From contig DATJLU010000072.1 in the NCBI GenBank assembly GCA_035509275.1, positions 3,927-67,926 on the forward strand: a stretch of DNA of 64,000 nucleotides, read 5' to 3'. Source of the stretch: DAHUYF01 sp035509275 (GTDB lineage: Bacteria > Pseudomonadota > Alphaproteobacteria > ATCC43930 > CGMCC-115725). The position numbers and the translations under genes are program-made. Below the pieces are notes generated by a model, which searched no databases, had not been told where the DNA came from, and saw nothing but the letters and a program-made list of their open reading frames with translations. Shown here in pieces: positions 33,849 through 43,052 of this stretch; positions within the stretch are counted from its first letter, which is position 1, and the number at the start of each line of letters is the position of its first letter.

Positions 33849-35546
33849 ATGAAGACGAAGGGCGCGCCGTCCAAGGTCGAAGCGGTGAAGCGGTCGAGCG
33901 ACGGCTTGCGACAGGGGCTTGCCGCCGGACTCGCCGGTGCCGCGCCGGCTTTCGACGATGACGGCTATCACCTCCTCAAATTCCACGGCATCTATCAGGG
34001 CTACGACCGCGACAGCGCGACCGAGCGCAAGCAGCACGGGCTCGACAAGGAGCACCAGTTCATGGTGCGCGTGCGCATCCCGGGCGGCAGGTTGACGGCG
34101 CGGCAATACCTTGCGCTCGACGACCTCGCGGACCGCTACGCCAATGGGACGCTGCGGGTCACGACGCGGCAAAGCATCCAGTTCCACGGCGTGATCAAGC
34201 GCGAACTCAAGGAGAGCATCGCCGCCGTCAACCACGCGCTGCTGACGACGCTCGCCGCGTGCGGCGACGTCGTGCGCACGGTGACGACGGTAGCGGCGCC
34301 GATCCGCGATGCCGCGCATCGGCGGCTCGAAGACGATGCGCGCGCGCTCTCCGCGAATTTGCTGCCGCGTACCAGCGCCTATCACGAGCTCTGGCTCGAT
34401 GGCGAGCGCGTCGCCGGGCTCGACGAAGACGCGCTTTATGGCACGGCCTATCTGCCGCGCAAGTTCAAGATCGGCCTGGCGCTGCCCGAGGATAATTCCG
34501 TCGATGTCTTGACCAACGACCTCGCGGTCATCGCGCTGTACGAGGGCGAGACGCTTGCGGGCTACAACATCGCGCTCGGCGGCGGGCTCGGTATGACGCA
34601 CAACAATCCCAAGACCTTTCCCCGCCTTGCCACCCCCGTCGCCTTCATTGCGCCCGAGGACCTGATCGCCGCCGCCATCGCGGTGGTGAAGCTCCATCGC
34701 GATCATGGCGACCGCTCGGAGCGGCGCCATGCGCGGCTCAAATACCTCATCGCCGAGCGCGGCGAGGCCTGGGCCAAGGCCGAACTCGAAGCGATCCTCG
34801 GCAAGCCGCTCGCGCCGCCGCGGCCGATGCCGAAATTTGCCGTCAAGGATCATCTCGGCTGGCACGAGCAAGGCGACGGCAAGCTCTATCTCGGCATCCC
34901 CGTGGCGAGCGGGCGCATTCTCGACGTCCCCGGCGGCGCGCAGCTGAAGACGGCGCTGCGCGCCCTCTGCCGCGGCTTCGGCGCCGATCCCATCCTGACG
35001 CCGCAGCAGGACGTGATCTTGAGCAACATCGCGCCCGGCGACCGCTTCGCCATCGAGACGCTGCTCGAGGGGCTCGGCGTGCCGCGCGCCGAGGAGCTTG
35101 CGCCGGTGGAACGCTGGGCGCTGGCCTGCCCGGCGCTGCCGACGTGCGGCCTCGCGCTCACCGAGGCCGAGCGCGTGCGCGAACCGATGATCGGCGCGAT
35201 CAAACAGGAGCTGGCGCAGGCCGGCCTTGCGGGCGAGCAGCTCAGCATCCGCATCACCGGCTGCCCCAATGGCTGCGCCCGGCCCTATGCCGGCGATATC
35301 GGCATTGTCGGCCGCATGCCGGGCTTCTACCAGCTTTGGGTCGGCGGCGATTTCGCCGGCACGCGCCTCAGCTTCCCGCTGCTCGACCGCGTGGCCGAAG
35401 CGGCGATCGCCGCGCAACTCGGCGTGCTGTTCCGCTGCTTTGCCGAAGCGCGGCGAAGCGGCGAGGGCTTCGGCGATTTCTGTCATCGGATCGGCAAGGA
35501 GCGCCTCGCCGCGCTTTTCGGTGAGCCGCTCAAGGCGGCGTCCTGA
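33849..35546 (+). CDS. cysI: Assimilatory sulfite reductase hemoprotein (CysI-like) / nitrite-sulfite reductase
   Basis: The protein of 565 residues, from MKTKGAPSKVEAVKRSSDG, is a siroheme-[4Fe-4S] reductase. The siroheme half repeats are present: TLRVTTRQSIQFHGVIK and PGFYQLWVG. The cluster cysteines are in ACPALPTCGLAL and TGCPNGCARP with correct spacing. It takes six electrons to turn sulfite into sulfide. No CysJ flavoprotein gene follows, so electrons may come from ferredoxin or a distant flavoprotein. It overlaps the siroheme gene by TGATG, supplying its cofactor in the same transcript. The start could be up to four codons earlier at 33837. Confidence 0.9.
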   Translation: MKTKGAPSKVEAVKRSSDGLRQGLAAGLAGAAPAFDDDGYHLLKFHGIYQGYDRDSATERKQHGLDKEHQFMVRVRIPGGRLTARQYLALDDLADRYANGTLRVTTRQSIQFHGVIKRELKESIAAVNHALLTTLAACGDVVRTVTTVAAPIRDAAHRRLEDDARALSANLLPRTSAYHELWLDGERVAGLDEDALYGTAYLPRKFKIGLALPEDNSVDVLTNDLAVIALYEGETLAGYNIALGGGLGMTHNNPKTFPRLATPVAFIAPEDLIAAAIAVVKLHRDHGDRSERRHARLKYLIAERGEAWAKAELEAILGKPLAPPRPMPKFAVKDHLGWHEQGDGKLYLGIPVASGRILDVPGGAQLKTALRALCRGFGADPILTPQQDVILSNIAPGDRFAIETLLEGLGVPRAEELAPVERWALACPALPTCGLALTEAERVREPMIGAIKQELAQAGLAGEQLSIRITGCPNGCARPYAGDIGIVGRMPGFYQLWVGGDFAGTRLSFPLLDRVAEAAIAAQLGVLFRCFAEARRSGEGFGDFCHRIGKERLAALFGEPLKAAS

Positions 35547-36178
35547 TGCTGCCACTGTCCGTCGATCTCGCCAGGCTTCGCGTTCTCCTCATCGGCGAAG
35601 GCGCCGCGGCGCTGCGCCGGCTCGAGCTGCTCGACGAGGCCGGCGCCCGCGATCTTGCGGTTTACGCCGAGCGTCCCGCGCCGGCGCTGGCGCGCCGCGC
35701 CGGCGACCGTCTCCGCCGCCGCCTGCCGAGCAGCGCGGAGCTGGCGGCGGCGCGGCTCGTCTTCCTCAGCGATCGCGGCGCGGCCACGACGCCGGGTCTC
35801 GCCGCGACGGCGCGCGCGGCCGGCGCGCTCGTCCATGTCGAGGATGCGCCGGCACTCTCCGACCTGCAGGCGCCGGCGGTGCTGCGCCGCGGCGGGCTCA
35901 CCATCGCCGTCTCGACCGGCGGCGCCAGCCCGGGTCTCGCGGTGCAAGTCAAACGTTTCCTTGGCCGCCTCTTTGGACCAGAATGGGGCGACCGACTCGA
36001 CAGCCTGGCCGCGTTGCGTCAGGACTGGCGCCGGAGCGGCGCGGACGCGGCGACGCTCGCGCAGCGGACCGAGGCCTGGATCGAGCGCCAGGGCTGGCTG
36101 CCGCGGGAAGCGGAGGACGAGTTCAACGCTCCCGGACGTCGCGTGGCGCGGTCCGGAAGCGCTGCTGCACCACACTGA
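35546..36178 (+). CDS. Precorrin-2 dehydrogenase / sirohydrochlorin ferrochelatase domain (CysG N-terminal, Met8-like)
   Basis: The 210-residue protein corresponds to the N-terminal half of CysG: a nucleotide loop LIGEGAAALRRLELL, then FLSDRGAATTPGLAATARAAG and TIAVSTGGASPGLAVQVKRFL. It should oxidise precorrin-2 with NAD and insert iron, giving siroheme for the coupled CysI. The methyltransferase half (CobA) is not fused and is not in the window. The otherwise common ATDD motif near the active site reads LSDR, and the protein is rich in arginine, so it is a divergent copy. A Cys-free tail of about 40 residues closes it. Confidence 0.8.
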   Translation: MLPLSVDLARLRVLLIGEGAAALRRLELLDEAGARDLAVYAERPAPALARRAGDRLRRRLPSSAELAAARLVFLSDRGAATTPGLAATARAAGALVHVEDAPALSDLQAPAVLRRGGLTIAVSTGGASPGLAVQVKRFLGRLFGPEWGDRLDSLAALRQDWRRSGADAATLAQRTEAWIERQGWLPREAEDEFNAPGRRVARSGSAAAPH

Positions 36179-36195
36179 CACCAGAGGAGGAGAGC

Positions 36196-36858
36196 ATGTC
36201 ACTCACCATCGGCGATGTCGCACCCGATTTCGAGACCGAGACGACACAGGGCCGCATCCGCTTCCATGACTGGATCGGCGATTCCTGGGCCGTGCTGTTC
36301 TCGCATCCCAAGGATTTCACGCCGGTCTGCACCACCGAGCTCGGCTATATGGCGCGGATCAAGCCCGATTTCGACAAGCGCAACGTCAGGATCATCGGCC
36401 TCAGCGTCGATGCGGTAAATGATCATGGCCGCTGGGCCAACGACATCAAGGAGACGCAAGGCGTCGCGCCGAACTATCCGATCATCGGCGATCCCGAGCT
36501 CAAAGTGGCAAAGCTCTACAACATGCTGCCCGCCGCCGCTTCCGGCGATGCCAGCAAGCGCACGGCGGCGGACAACCAGACCGTCCGCAACGTCTTCGTC
36601 ATCGGCCCGGACAAGAAGATCAAGCTCATCCTCGTCTATCCCATGACGACCGGCCGCAATTTCGACGAAGTGCTGCGCGTCATCGATTCGATGCAGCTCA
36701 GCGCGAAGCACCGCGTGGCGACGCCGGTCAACTGGCGGCCGGGCGAAGACGTGATCATCGCCGGCTCGGTCTCCGACGACGAAGCGAAAAAGATTTATCC
36801 GGAAGGCTGGAAAGCGCCACGCCCCTATCTGCGCATCGTCCGGCAACCGCGGGGGTGA
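36196..36858 (+). CDS. 1-Cys peroxiredoxin
   Basis: The ATG at 36196 follows GAGGAGGAGAGC and starts MSLTIGDVAPDFETET. The 220-residue protein has the peroxidatic Cys45 (DFTPVCTTELG), with a threonine three residues before it, and a long C-terminal arm (VNWRPGEDVIIAGSVSDDEA) typical of the Prx6-like 1-Cys group; no resolving cysteine is seen. It reduces peroxides in the cytosol. It is 17 bases after the siroheme gene and likely in the same unit; sulfur and oxidative stress are often tied. Confidence 0.93.
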   Translation: MSLTIGDVAPDFETETTQGRIRFHDWIGDSWAVLFSHPKDFTPVCTTELGYMARIKPDFDKRNVRIIGLSVDAVNDHGRWANDIKETQGVAPNYPIIGDPELKVAKLYNMLPAAASGDASKRTAADNQTVRNVFVIGPDKKIKLILVYPMTTGRNFDEVLRVIDSMQLSAKHRVATPVNWRPGEDVIIAGSVSDDEAKKIYPEGWKAPRPYLRIVRQPRG

Positions 36859-36882
36859 GCGCGTAAGCGCGTCTCGCATCGG

Positions 36883-36971
36883 CCACCCCACCTCACCCTC
36901 CCGCTGCGCGGGTCCCTCCCTCTCCGCCCCCGAGGGGCGGAGAGGGTTGGGGTTGGGGTGAGGTGGGGTGG
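36883..36971. terminator. Long GC-rich hairpin after peroxiredoxin (CCCTCACCC family)
   Basis: A perfect 16-base inverted repeat at 36883-36898 and 36956-36971 (outer arms CCACCCCACCTCACCC) encloses an inner hairpin built on CTCTCCGCCCC/GGGGCGGAGAG. It lies between the peroxiredoxin gene and the VOC gene and may stop or slow transcription. No T-run follows, so a terminator function is not certain. Confidence 0.6.
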
Positions 36972-37000
36972 CGACGCGCCGCGCCACAGCAAAAAACCTC

Positions 37001-37414
37001 ATGCCCGCGCTGACGATCCTGGAAGTGCAGACTCGCATCTTCGTGCCGCCGGGGCAGCTCGGCGCGACGGTTGCCTATTACGAGGCGCTCACCGGCGGGC
37101 GCTGCTCGCTCCACTTTCCGTTTCCGGAGCGCGGCCTCGAGCTGGCGTCGGTATCCGCGCCCCGCGCCTGGTTCCTGATCATCGCCGGCGATGAAGCGGC
37201 GCTGGCGCCGTTCCGCGCCACCGCGCTGACGGTGCTGGTGGCCGATATCTCAACCGTGGCCGAAACGCTGGTGCCGCTTGGCGCGGCGCTGCTGCAGGGA
37301 GTGACGCCGGTGCCCACCGGCTATCAGATGCGGCTGAGGCATCCCGACGGGCTCATCGTCGAATACGTCCAGCATACCGAAGCCGCCGACCGTTTCCGGC
37401 CGCGGCCGGTTTGA
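37001..37414 (+). CDS. VOC (glyoxalase-like) family protein
   Basis: A 137-residue protein from MPALTILEVQTRIFVPPGQL, one vicinal-oxygen-chelate module: GATVAYYEALTGGR, then a strand with LEL and GYQMRLRHPDGLIVEYVQHTE. Such proteins bind a metal ion between two modules, one per chain in a dimer, and include glyoxalases, dioxygenases and antibiotic-binding proteins. A GTG start 11 codons upstream lies within the hairpin region and is rejected. No function can be assigned. Confidence 0.75.
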   Translation: MPALTILEVQTRIFVPPGQLGATVAYYEALTGGRCSLHFPFPERGLELASVSAPRAWFLIIAGDEAALAPFRATALTVLVADISTVAETLVPLGAALLQGVTPVPTGYQMRLRHPDGLIVEYVQHTEAADRFRPRPV

Positions 37415-37423
37415 GCCGCGCGC

Positions 37424-38248
37424 TCAGCGCCATTTCAGGAACGCCTTCTCGGCCAGGCCAAGCAGCGCGCCGAGGCCGAGGCCGAGCAGCGACAGCACGA
37501 CGACGCCGGCCATGAGCTGGTCCGATTGCATGAGGTTGCCGGCGGCGAGCAGGAAGGCGCCGATGCCGAATTGCGCGCCGATCATCTCGGCCGATACCAC
37601 CAGCAGCAGCGCGGTCGAGATCGAAATGCGGAAGCCGGCGAGAATCGAGGGCAGCGCCGCCGGCAGGATCACCTTCCAGAGGATCGAGCGCATCGGCAGA
37701 TCGAAGCTTTGGCTCATGCGGATGAGGCTGCGCGGCACCGCATCGACACCGCTGAAGGTCGCGATCGCCGTTGGAAAAAACACGCCGGCGGCGATCGTCG
37801 CCACTTTCGGCGCCTCGCCGATGCCGAGCCAGAGAATGAGCAGCGGCAGCAGCGCGATCTTGGGGATCGGATAGAGCGAGGAGACGAGCGGCATGCCGAT
37901 GGCGCGGGAGAGCGAGGAAAGCCCCATGGCAAGGCCGAGGACGAGGCCTAGGGCGCTGCCGATGACCCAGCCGGAGCCGATGCGCAGCAGCGAGATCGAG
38001 AGATTGCGCCACAGCTCGCCCGAGACGGCGAGGTCCCAGAGCGCGTAGGCAATGCCGAGCGGCGACGGCAGAAAGACCGGATCGATCCAGCCGAATCCGG
38101 TCGCCGCCTGCCACAGCGCCAGCAGCGCCGCGAAAGCGAGCCAGGACTGAAGCGGCCGTGGCCGCGGCAGAAAGCCGCCACCGCGGAAGGCGATCTCGCG
38201 CCCCGGCGCGGGCGCCGCCGGCGTCTCGGCACTGCGCGCCTCAGACAT
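37424..38248 (-). CDS. ABC transporter permease (SsuC/TauC/NrtB family)
   Basis: The 274-residue protein starts MSEARSAETPAAPAPG and has six helices and the EAA loop at LGIGEAPKVATIAAGVFFPT, which marks the nitrate/sulfonate/taurine permease group. It overlaps the ATPase gene by eight bases and forms with it an inner membrane importer. A periplasmic binding protein is missing from both flanks, so the substrate is open; sulfonate-like or nitrile-type anions are typical for the family. Confidence 0.9.
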   Translation of the reverse strand: MSEARSAETPAAPAPGREIAFRGGGFLPRPRPLQSWLAFAALLALWQAATGFGWIDPVFLPSPLGIAYALWDLAVSGELWRNLSISLLRIGSGWVIGSALGLVLGLAMGLSSLSRAIGMPLVSSLYPIPKIALLPLLILWLGIGEAPKVATIAAGVFFPTAIATFSGVDAVPRSLIRMSQSFDLPMRSILWKVILPAALPSILAGFRISISTALLLVVSAEMIGAQFGIGAFLLAAGNLMQSDQLMAGVVVLSLLGLGLGALLGLAEKAFLKWR

Positions 38249-39014
38249 TGGCAACCTCCCGCTCGGCATTCGACGCCTCGTCGCGGATCAGCGACCAGAG
38301 CCGCTCGCCGAGCTCGGCAAGCTCCGCCTGCGCCGACTTGCCGCGGCGCTCGCGTTGCGGCAGGGCGATGTCGACCACCTCCTTGATCCGGCCCGGCCGG
38401 CGCGACAGCACGACGATGCGGTCGGCGAGGCGCAGCGCCTCGGCGAAATTATGCGTGACGTAGATGGCGGCCATGCGCTCGCGCAGCAGCAGGTCGAGGA
38501 AATCCTCCATCAGCAGCTCGCGCGTTTGCGCATCGAGCGCCGAGAGCGGCTCGTCCATCAGCAGCACCGCCGGGCGCACGACCAGCGCGCGGGCGATGCC
38601 GACGCGCTGCCGCATGCCGCCCGAGAGCTGCTTCGGCAACGCGTCGGCGAATTCGACGAGGCCGGTGCGCTGCAACGCATCGGCCACGCGCCGCTCGCGC
38701 TCGGCCGCATCGAGGCGATGATGCTCGAGCGGGAAGGCGACGTTGCGCGCGACGCTGCGCCACGGCAGCAGGGCGAAATCCTGGAAGATGTAGGTGAGCG
38801 GGTTGAGGCAATCGGCCGCCGCGGCGCCGGCAAGCAGCACCCTGCCCTCGCTCGGCTTGAGGATGCCGCCGGCAATGCCGAGCAGGGTCGACTTGCCGCA
38901 GCCGGAGGGGCCAATCACCGCGACGATCTCGCCGGCGCGCACCGCCAGCGACACATCCTCGAGCACGGTGAGCTGCTCATAAGCGTGGCGCTTGACCTCG
39001 ACGATCAGCTCCAC
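38241..39014 (-). CDS. ABC transporter ATP-binding protein (SsuB/TauB family)
   Basis: The start is placed at a GTG at 39014, preceded by AAAGGAAATGCGCC; an ATG upstream would add poor sequence. The 257-residue protein shows Walker A GPSGCGKST, Q-loop YIFQDFALLPW, signature LSGGMRQRVGIARAL and Walker B VLLMDEPLSALD. It powers the coupled permease. It is the first gene of the pair and has an AT-rich region with a CTAAAATTTTAG palindrome about 117 bases upstream. Confidence 0.9.
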   Translation of the reverse strand: MELIVEVKRHAYEQLTVLEDVSLAVRAGEIVAVIGPSGCGKSTLLGIAGGILKPSEGRVLLAGAAAADCLNPLTYIFQDFALLPWRSVARNVAFPLEHHRLDAAERERRVADALQRTGLVEFADALPKQLSGGMRQRVGIARALVVRPAVLLMDEPLSALDAQTRELLMEDFLDLLLRERMAAIYVTHNFAEALRLADRIVVLSRRPGRIKEVVDIALPQRERRGKSAQAELAELGERLWSLIRDEASNAEREVANV

Positions 39015-39130
39015 GGCGCATTTCCTTTGCCTGTCATCGGTCCGCATTCTCGCCGCCGGTCCCGCCGATGCAAGGCGGCGCACCGCCGCCTGCCGGGAAA
39101 CATTCGGCGGACGCAGATGCGGCGACGTTG

Positions 39131-39142
39131 ACTAAAATTTTA
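39131..39142. promoter_or_regulatory. Palindrome CTAAAATTTTAG in an AT-rich intergenic region
   Basis: This perfect 12-base palindrome sits in the 284-base gap between the ABC transporter pair and the 47-residue membrane peptide gene, which run apart from each other. TTTTAGC recurs about 35 bases downstream. It is a candidate operator for either unit; no regulator gene is near. Confidence 0.35.
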
Positions 39143-39298
39143 GCGATCGTGCGCGCCTGCCTTTATCTCAAGTTTTAGCAATAAACCCGATACCGTCTCG
39201 CCGCATTTTACTTTCATTTAACAGGGACGCGGCATCATGTCCTTATCGAGACGGGAACTCGGCCGACCAGTCGCAGCAGCAGGCGGGGGCAAGGGATC

Positions 39299-39442
39299 AT
39301 GTCGAAGGTTTCGCTCAGGCTCGTGCACAGCCGGCCTTTCCTCGGCACCGCCGACGATCTCGCGATCATTCTGCTGCTGTCGCTCACCGGACTGATCATC
39401 GAGTTCACCATCCTGTCGACCGGGGTCGTCATCCCCTCTTGA
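39299..39442 (+). CDS. Small single-pass membrane protein
   Basis: Not all gene finders would keep this 47-residue frame, but it has CAAGGGAT just upstream and a sensible protein: a basic, polar lead MSKVSLRLVHSRPFLG, then TADDLAIILLLSLTGLIIEF and a short end TILSTGVVIPS. The hydrophobic part is of transmembrane length, and the codon use fits the genome. It is not like known toxins or small subunits of a complex that I can name. It runs divergent from the ABC transporter pair. Confidence 0.5.
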   Translation: MSKVSLRLVHSRPFLGTADDLAIILLLSLTGLIIEFTILSTGVVIPS

Positions 39443-39849
39443 ATCGATCCGCGCGCGCGAAGGCCGCGGCCGGAAGCGGTCTCCCCTCACCGCTCCGGCC
39501 GCGGTCACTCTTTCCGCCTTGGCTTAGCGCCGTCTCCGGCCGGACGCAGCCGCTACCTCTATCGTCATTTCCGCGAGAACGCGGGGATCCACGGCTCTAG
39601 ATTGCCGCTTTCGCGCGTGTGAAGGAATCGCGCGCGAAGGTGCTTTCGCTGATATCGTGCGGCTTAGCAATGGACCCCCGCTTTCGCGGGGGCGACGAAT
39701 TTTCAAAGCAAAATCAAATTCTTTCGTCATTCCCGCGAAAGCGGGAATCCATACGATCTCAAAGCGCCGCCTTCGTCTATCCCGATTTCTTCATACGCTT
39801 TTTCGCGGGAGTGACGAAATAAGGTGAGTCCATCCGATCGAAATCCGCC
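39443..39849. repeat. Gene-free region with several palindromic repeats (CATTCCCGCGAAAGCGGG family)
   Basis: This gap of 407 bases holds at least four units: 39563-39591, 39671-39698, 39725-39755 (the best, with core CCCGCGAAAGCGGG) and 39794-39820. A further stretch at about 39605 (TTTCGCGCGTGTG) is shared with 33535. The units face in both directions. No reading frame here looks like a gene. Confidence 0.75.
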
Positions 39850-40374
39850 TCAGGTCAGCGGGTAATCGGCCTGATCCTCGTAGATCGAGCCGCTCTTGGT
39901 GAGGTAGCTCGCCACCAGGCTGAAATGCTCGACGGCGAACGGCTCGGCGCGGAACAGCGCGTGATCCTGCAGGAAGGCCTGCAGCTTCGCCTCGCCGGCA
40001 TTGCGCAGCCGCGCCAGGCTCACATGCGGCGCGTAGCGCCGCGTCTCCGCTTCGAGACCCAGCCGCACCAGCGCGCTCTCGACCTTGTCGCGGAGATGAA
40101 CGAGCGGCGGGCTCTTCTCGACGCCGACCCAGAGCATGCGGTCGCCGAAGCGGCCGGCGCCGGCCAGCGTCACCGCAAAGCGCGGCGCGCGGATCTGCAG
40201 CAGCGCCGCGTCGATGTCGCTCGCCAGCCCTTCATCGACCTCGCCGATGAAGCGCAAGGTCAGATGATAATTGCCGGGATCGACCCAGCGCGCGCCGGGA
40301 ACGCCCGAGCACAGCAGCGACAGGCGCAGCTTCAGCTCGGGCGGGAGCGCGATGCCGACGAACAGCCGGAGCAT
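39850..40374 (-). CDS. thpR: RNA 2',3'-cyclic phosphodiesterase
   Basis: The 174-residue protein is of the 2H phosphoesterase group, with two HxT/S motifs: HLTLRFIG and HVSLARL. ThpR/LigT-like enzymes open 2',3'-cyclic phosphate ends of RNA and can join tRNA halves in vitro. It begins MLRLFVGIALPPE, nine bases after the FIST-domain gene in the same orientation. Confidence 0.92.
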   Translation of the reverse strand: MLRLFVGIALPPELKLRLSLLCSGVPGARWVDPGNYHLTLRFIGEVDEGLASDIDAALLQIRAPRFAVTLAGAGRFGDRMLWVGVEKSPPLVHLRDKVESALVRLGLEAETRRYAPHVSLARLRNAGEAKLQAFLQDHALFRAEPFAVEHFSLVASYLTKSGSIYEDQADYPLT

Positions 40375-40383
40375 GGGATCGAC

Positions 40384-41514
40384 TCAAAGGAACAGCGCAA
40401 GCACCCCGGTATAGCCGTAGAGCCGGTCATGCGCGATCTCGCCGTTGCCGAAGAAACCCGCCAGCGGGAATTCGCCGAGCGCGTCGCGGATCATGGCCAG
40501 CTCTTGCGACGGCCGGCCGAACAGGTTGGGGCCGCGCGCGATGCAGCTGAAATAAAGGCCGGCGCGCGGCGCGGCGCCGGCGCGCCGCTTCAGATCCGCC
40601 AGCATGCGGGCAAGGTCGGTGGTGGCGCTCACGGGATCGCGCCGGCAGAACAGCACGGCGTCGCCCGGCGCCACCCGATGCGCCACGGCGAGCCATTGCC
40701 GCGGCACGTCGATGGCGACGAGGTTGCGCACGAGATAGTCGCCGGTATCGGAGCCGGTCACGGGAAAGCCCGCGAAGATGAGGCCGGCGACGCGGCGCAG
40801 ATCGCGCGCCAGCAGCTCGCCGATATCCTCCTTGAAGACGTCGAGCGCCGGCCTGCCGTCGATCGCCATCAGGATGTTGTCGCGCGCCTCGCTGACGCGC
40901 CGCACCGGGCCGATCGGCGAGCAGCCCTGAGTCAATCCGGTGACGACCGGGATGTCGGGCGCGAGCAGCACGCCGGAAAGCCCGCCTTCGACGACGCGGC
41001 CCGCGACTTGCATCGGGGCCTTCGCCGAAGCGGCGAGGCCGCCGACGAGGAAGAGCGATGCCTCGCGGGCAAGCGCCTCGATCCGGCTGCCGATATCGGC
41101 TTCGCGCGGATCGCCATGCACGACCCCGAGCATCGGCCGGACGCGCCGGAACCACGGATCGCTCGCCGCCGCGAGCTGCGCCGCGCTCGCCGTCGCCGGC
41201 GTGAACAGGCGGAACCCGTCCGGCGGCAGCGCCGCCACGAGAACGGCAAGAGCGGGCTTGTCGAAGTATTCGCATCCCGGCGCGCAGACGCCGAGACCGA
41301 CGCTACCGACCCAATCGGCGATCCGCGTGCGCTCGCGCAGGAAGGTGAGAATGCTGCCGAGATCGCCGGCGAGCGCATCGGTGGCATAGACAAAGCCGAG
41401 ATTGGCGCCCGGCGGCAAATCGCCGAGCTGATCGGCGCAGGCCTTGGCCGCTCCCGCCCAGCCATCGGCCTCGGCATGCGCCGCGGCGAATTGCCGCTCG
41501 AGCAGTCCCGTCAT
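40384..41514 (-). CDS. FIST domain signal-sensing protein
   Basis: The 376-residue protein, from MTGLLERQFAAAHAEADG, has FIST_N (NLGFVYATDALAGDLGSIL; GSVGLGVC) and FIST_C (SATTDLARMLADLKRRAG; FSCIARGPNLFG; GFFGNGEIA) domains covering its full length. FIST proteins are thought to bind small ligands such as amino acids in signalling; no kinase or cyclase is fused. The start overlaps the TesA gene stop as ATGA. The tesA-FIST-thpR string is found in other alphaproteobacteria; why they go together is unknown. Confidence 0.88.
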   Translation of the reverse strand: MTGLLERQFAAAHAEADGWAGAAKACADQLGDLPPGANLGFVYATDALAGDLGSILTFLRERTRIADWVGSVGLGVCAPGCEYFDKPALAVLVAALPPDGFRLFTPATASAAQLAAASDPWFRRVRPMLGVVHGDPREADIGSRIEALAREASLFLVGGLAASAKAPMQVAGRVVEGGLSGVLLAPDIPVVTGLTQGCSPIGPVRRVSEARDNILMAIDGRPALDVFKEDIGELLARDLRRVAGLIFAGFPVTGSDTGDYLVRNLVAIDVPRQWLAVAHRVAPGDAVLFCRRDPVSATTDLARMLADLKRRAGAAPRAGLYFSCIARGPNLFGRPSQELAMIRDALGEFPLAGFFGNGEIAHDRLYGYTGVLALFL

Positions 41515-42137
41515 CCCTGCACGCCCCCTTGCTGCAGCAGCCGCGCAACCGCCGGCTCCAGCTTCTCGGCGATGATCTCCGCTCCCTTGGCGTTGGGATG
41601 AAGGCCGTCGGCTTGATTGAGTGCGGGATCCATGGCGACGCCGTCGAGCAGGAAGGGATAGAGCGGCACCTTGTACTTCGCCGCAAGCCTTTTGTAGATG
41701 CCGTCGAAATCGCGCTGATAGTCGCGGCCCCAATTCGGCGGCGCGAGCATGCCGAGCAGCATCATCTTGACACCGCTCGCCTGCAGCTTCGCCAGGATGC
41801 CGTCGAGATTGGCGTAGGTGAGCTTGGGATCGATGCCGCGCAGCGCGTCATTGGCGCCGAGCTCCACCAATACGATATCGGGATGATCGCTCATGACCCA
41901 GTCGAGCCGCGCCAGGCCGTCGGCGCTGGTGTCGCCGGAAACGCCGCCATTGATCAGCGTCGCCGGAATGCCGGCGGCGGCGAGCCGCGCCTGCAGCCGC
42001 GCCGGAAACGCCTCGCCCGGCGCCAGGCCGTAGCCGGCCGTGAGGCTGTCGCCGAGAACCAGGATGCGCGGCGGCGCCGCAAGGGCAGGCGCAGCGGCCG
42101 ATATGACCAGCAACAGCGCGAGCGCCGCCATCGCCAT
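41511..42137 (-). CDS. tesA: GDSL/SGNH arylesterase (TesA-like)
   Basis: From ATG 42137 the protein has 208 residues: a signal sequence (MAMAALALLLVISAAAPALA), then the SGNH blocks with the serine in ILVLGDSLTAGYGL, GGVSGDTS, ELGANDALRG and the DGLHPNAKG catalytic pair. It hydrolyses acyl esters or thioesters in the periplasm. The frame extends to an ATG at 42230 that overlaps the start codon of the divergent ybbA gene; the shorter form is preferred since it gives a clean signal peptide. Divergent tesA and ybbA-ybbP is a conserved layout, as in E. coli. Confidence 0.9.
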   Translation of the reverse strand: MAMAALALLLVISAAAPALAAPPRILVLGDSLTAGYGLAPGEAFPARLQARLAAAGIPATLINGGVSGDTSADGLARLDWVMSDHPDIVLVELGANDALRGIDPKLTYANLDGILAKLQASGVKMMLLGMLAPPNWGRDYQRDFDGIYKRLAAKYKVPLYPFLLDGVAMDPALNQADGLHPNAKGAEIIAEKLEPAVARLLQQGGVQG

Positions 42138-42228
42138 GTTGACAAGCGGCGCGGCTGCGCCATATCGGCGGAGGGCGCGCCGCGGTGGAAGGGGAGAGCC
42201 GGACTGGTTTCGCGCCGGATGAGGTGAC

Positions 42229-42957
<729 letters not shown>

Positions 42958-42972
42958 GCATGTCCAGGAGCG

Positions 42973-43052
42973 GCGACCCTCACCCCTCACCCTCCCATAG
43001 CTCCGCTATGGGCCCCTCCCTCTCCCGCTCTCCCCTTCGGGGAGAGGGGCGA
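42973..43052. repeat. CCCTCACCC-family hairpins between ybbA and ybbP
   Basis: The gap of about 100 bases between the two genes is almost wholly made of this repeat: CCCTCACCCCTCACCC, a hairpin CCCATAG/CTATGGG, and a second stem around CTCCCCTTCGGGGAG. It has pushed apart two genes that are normally overlapping or nearly so. Confidence 0.75.
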
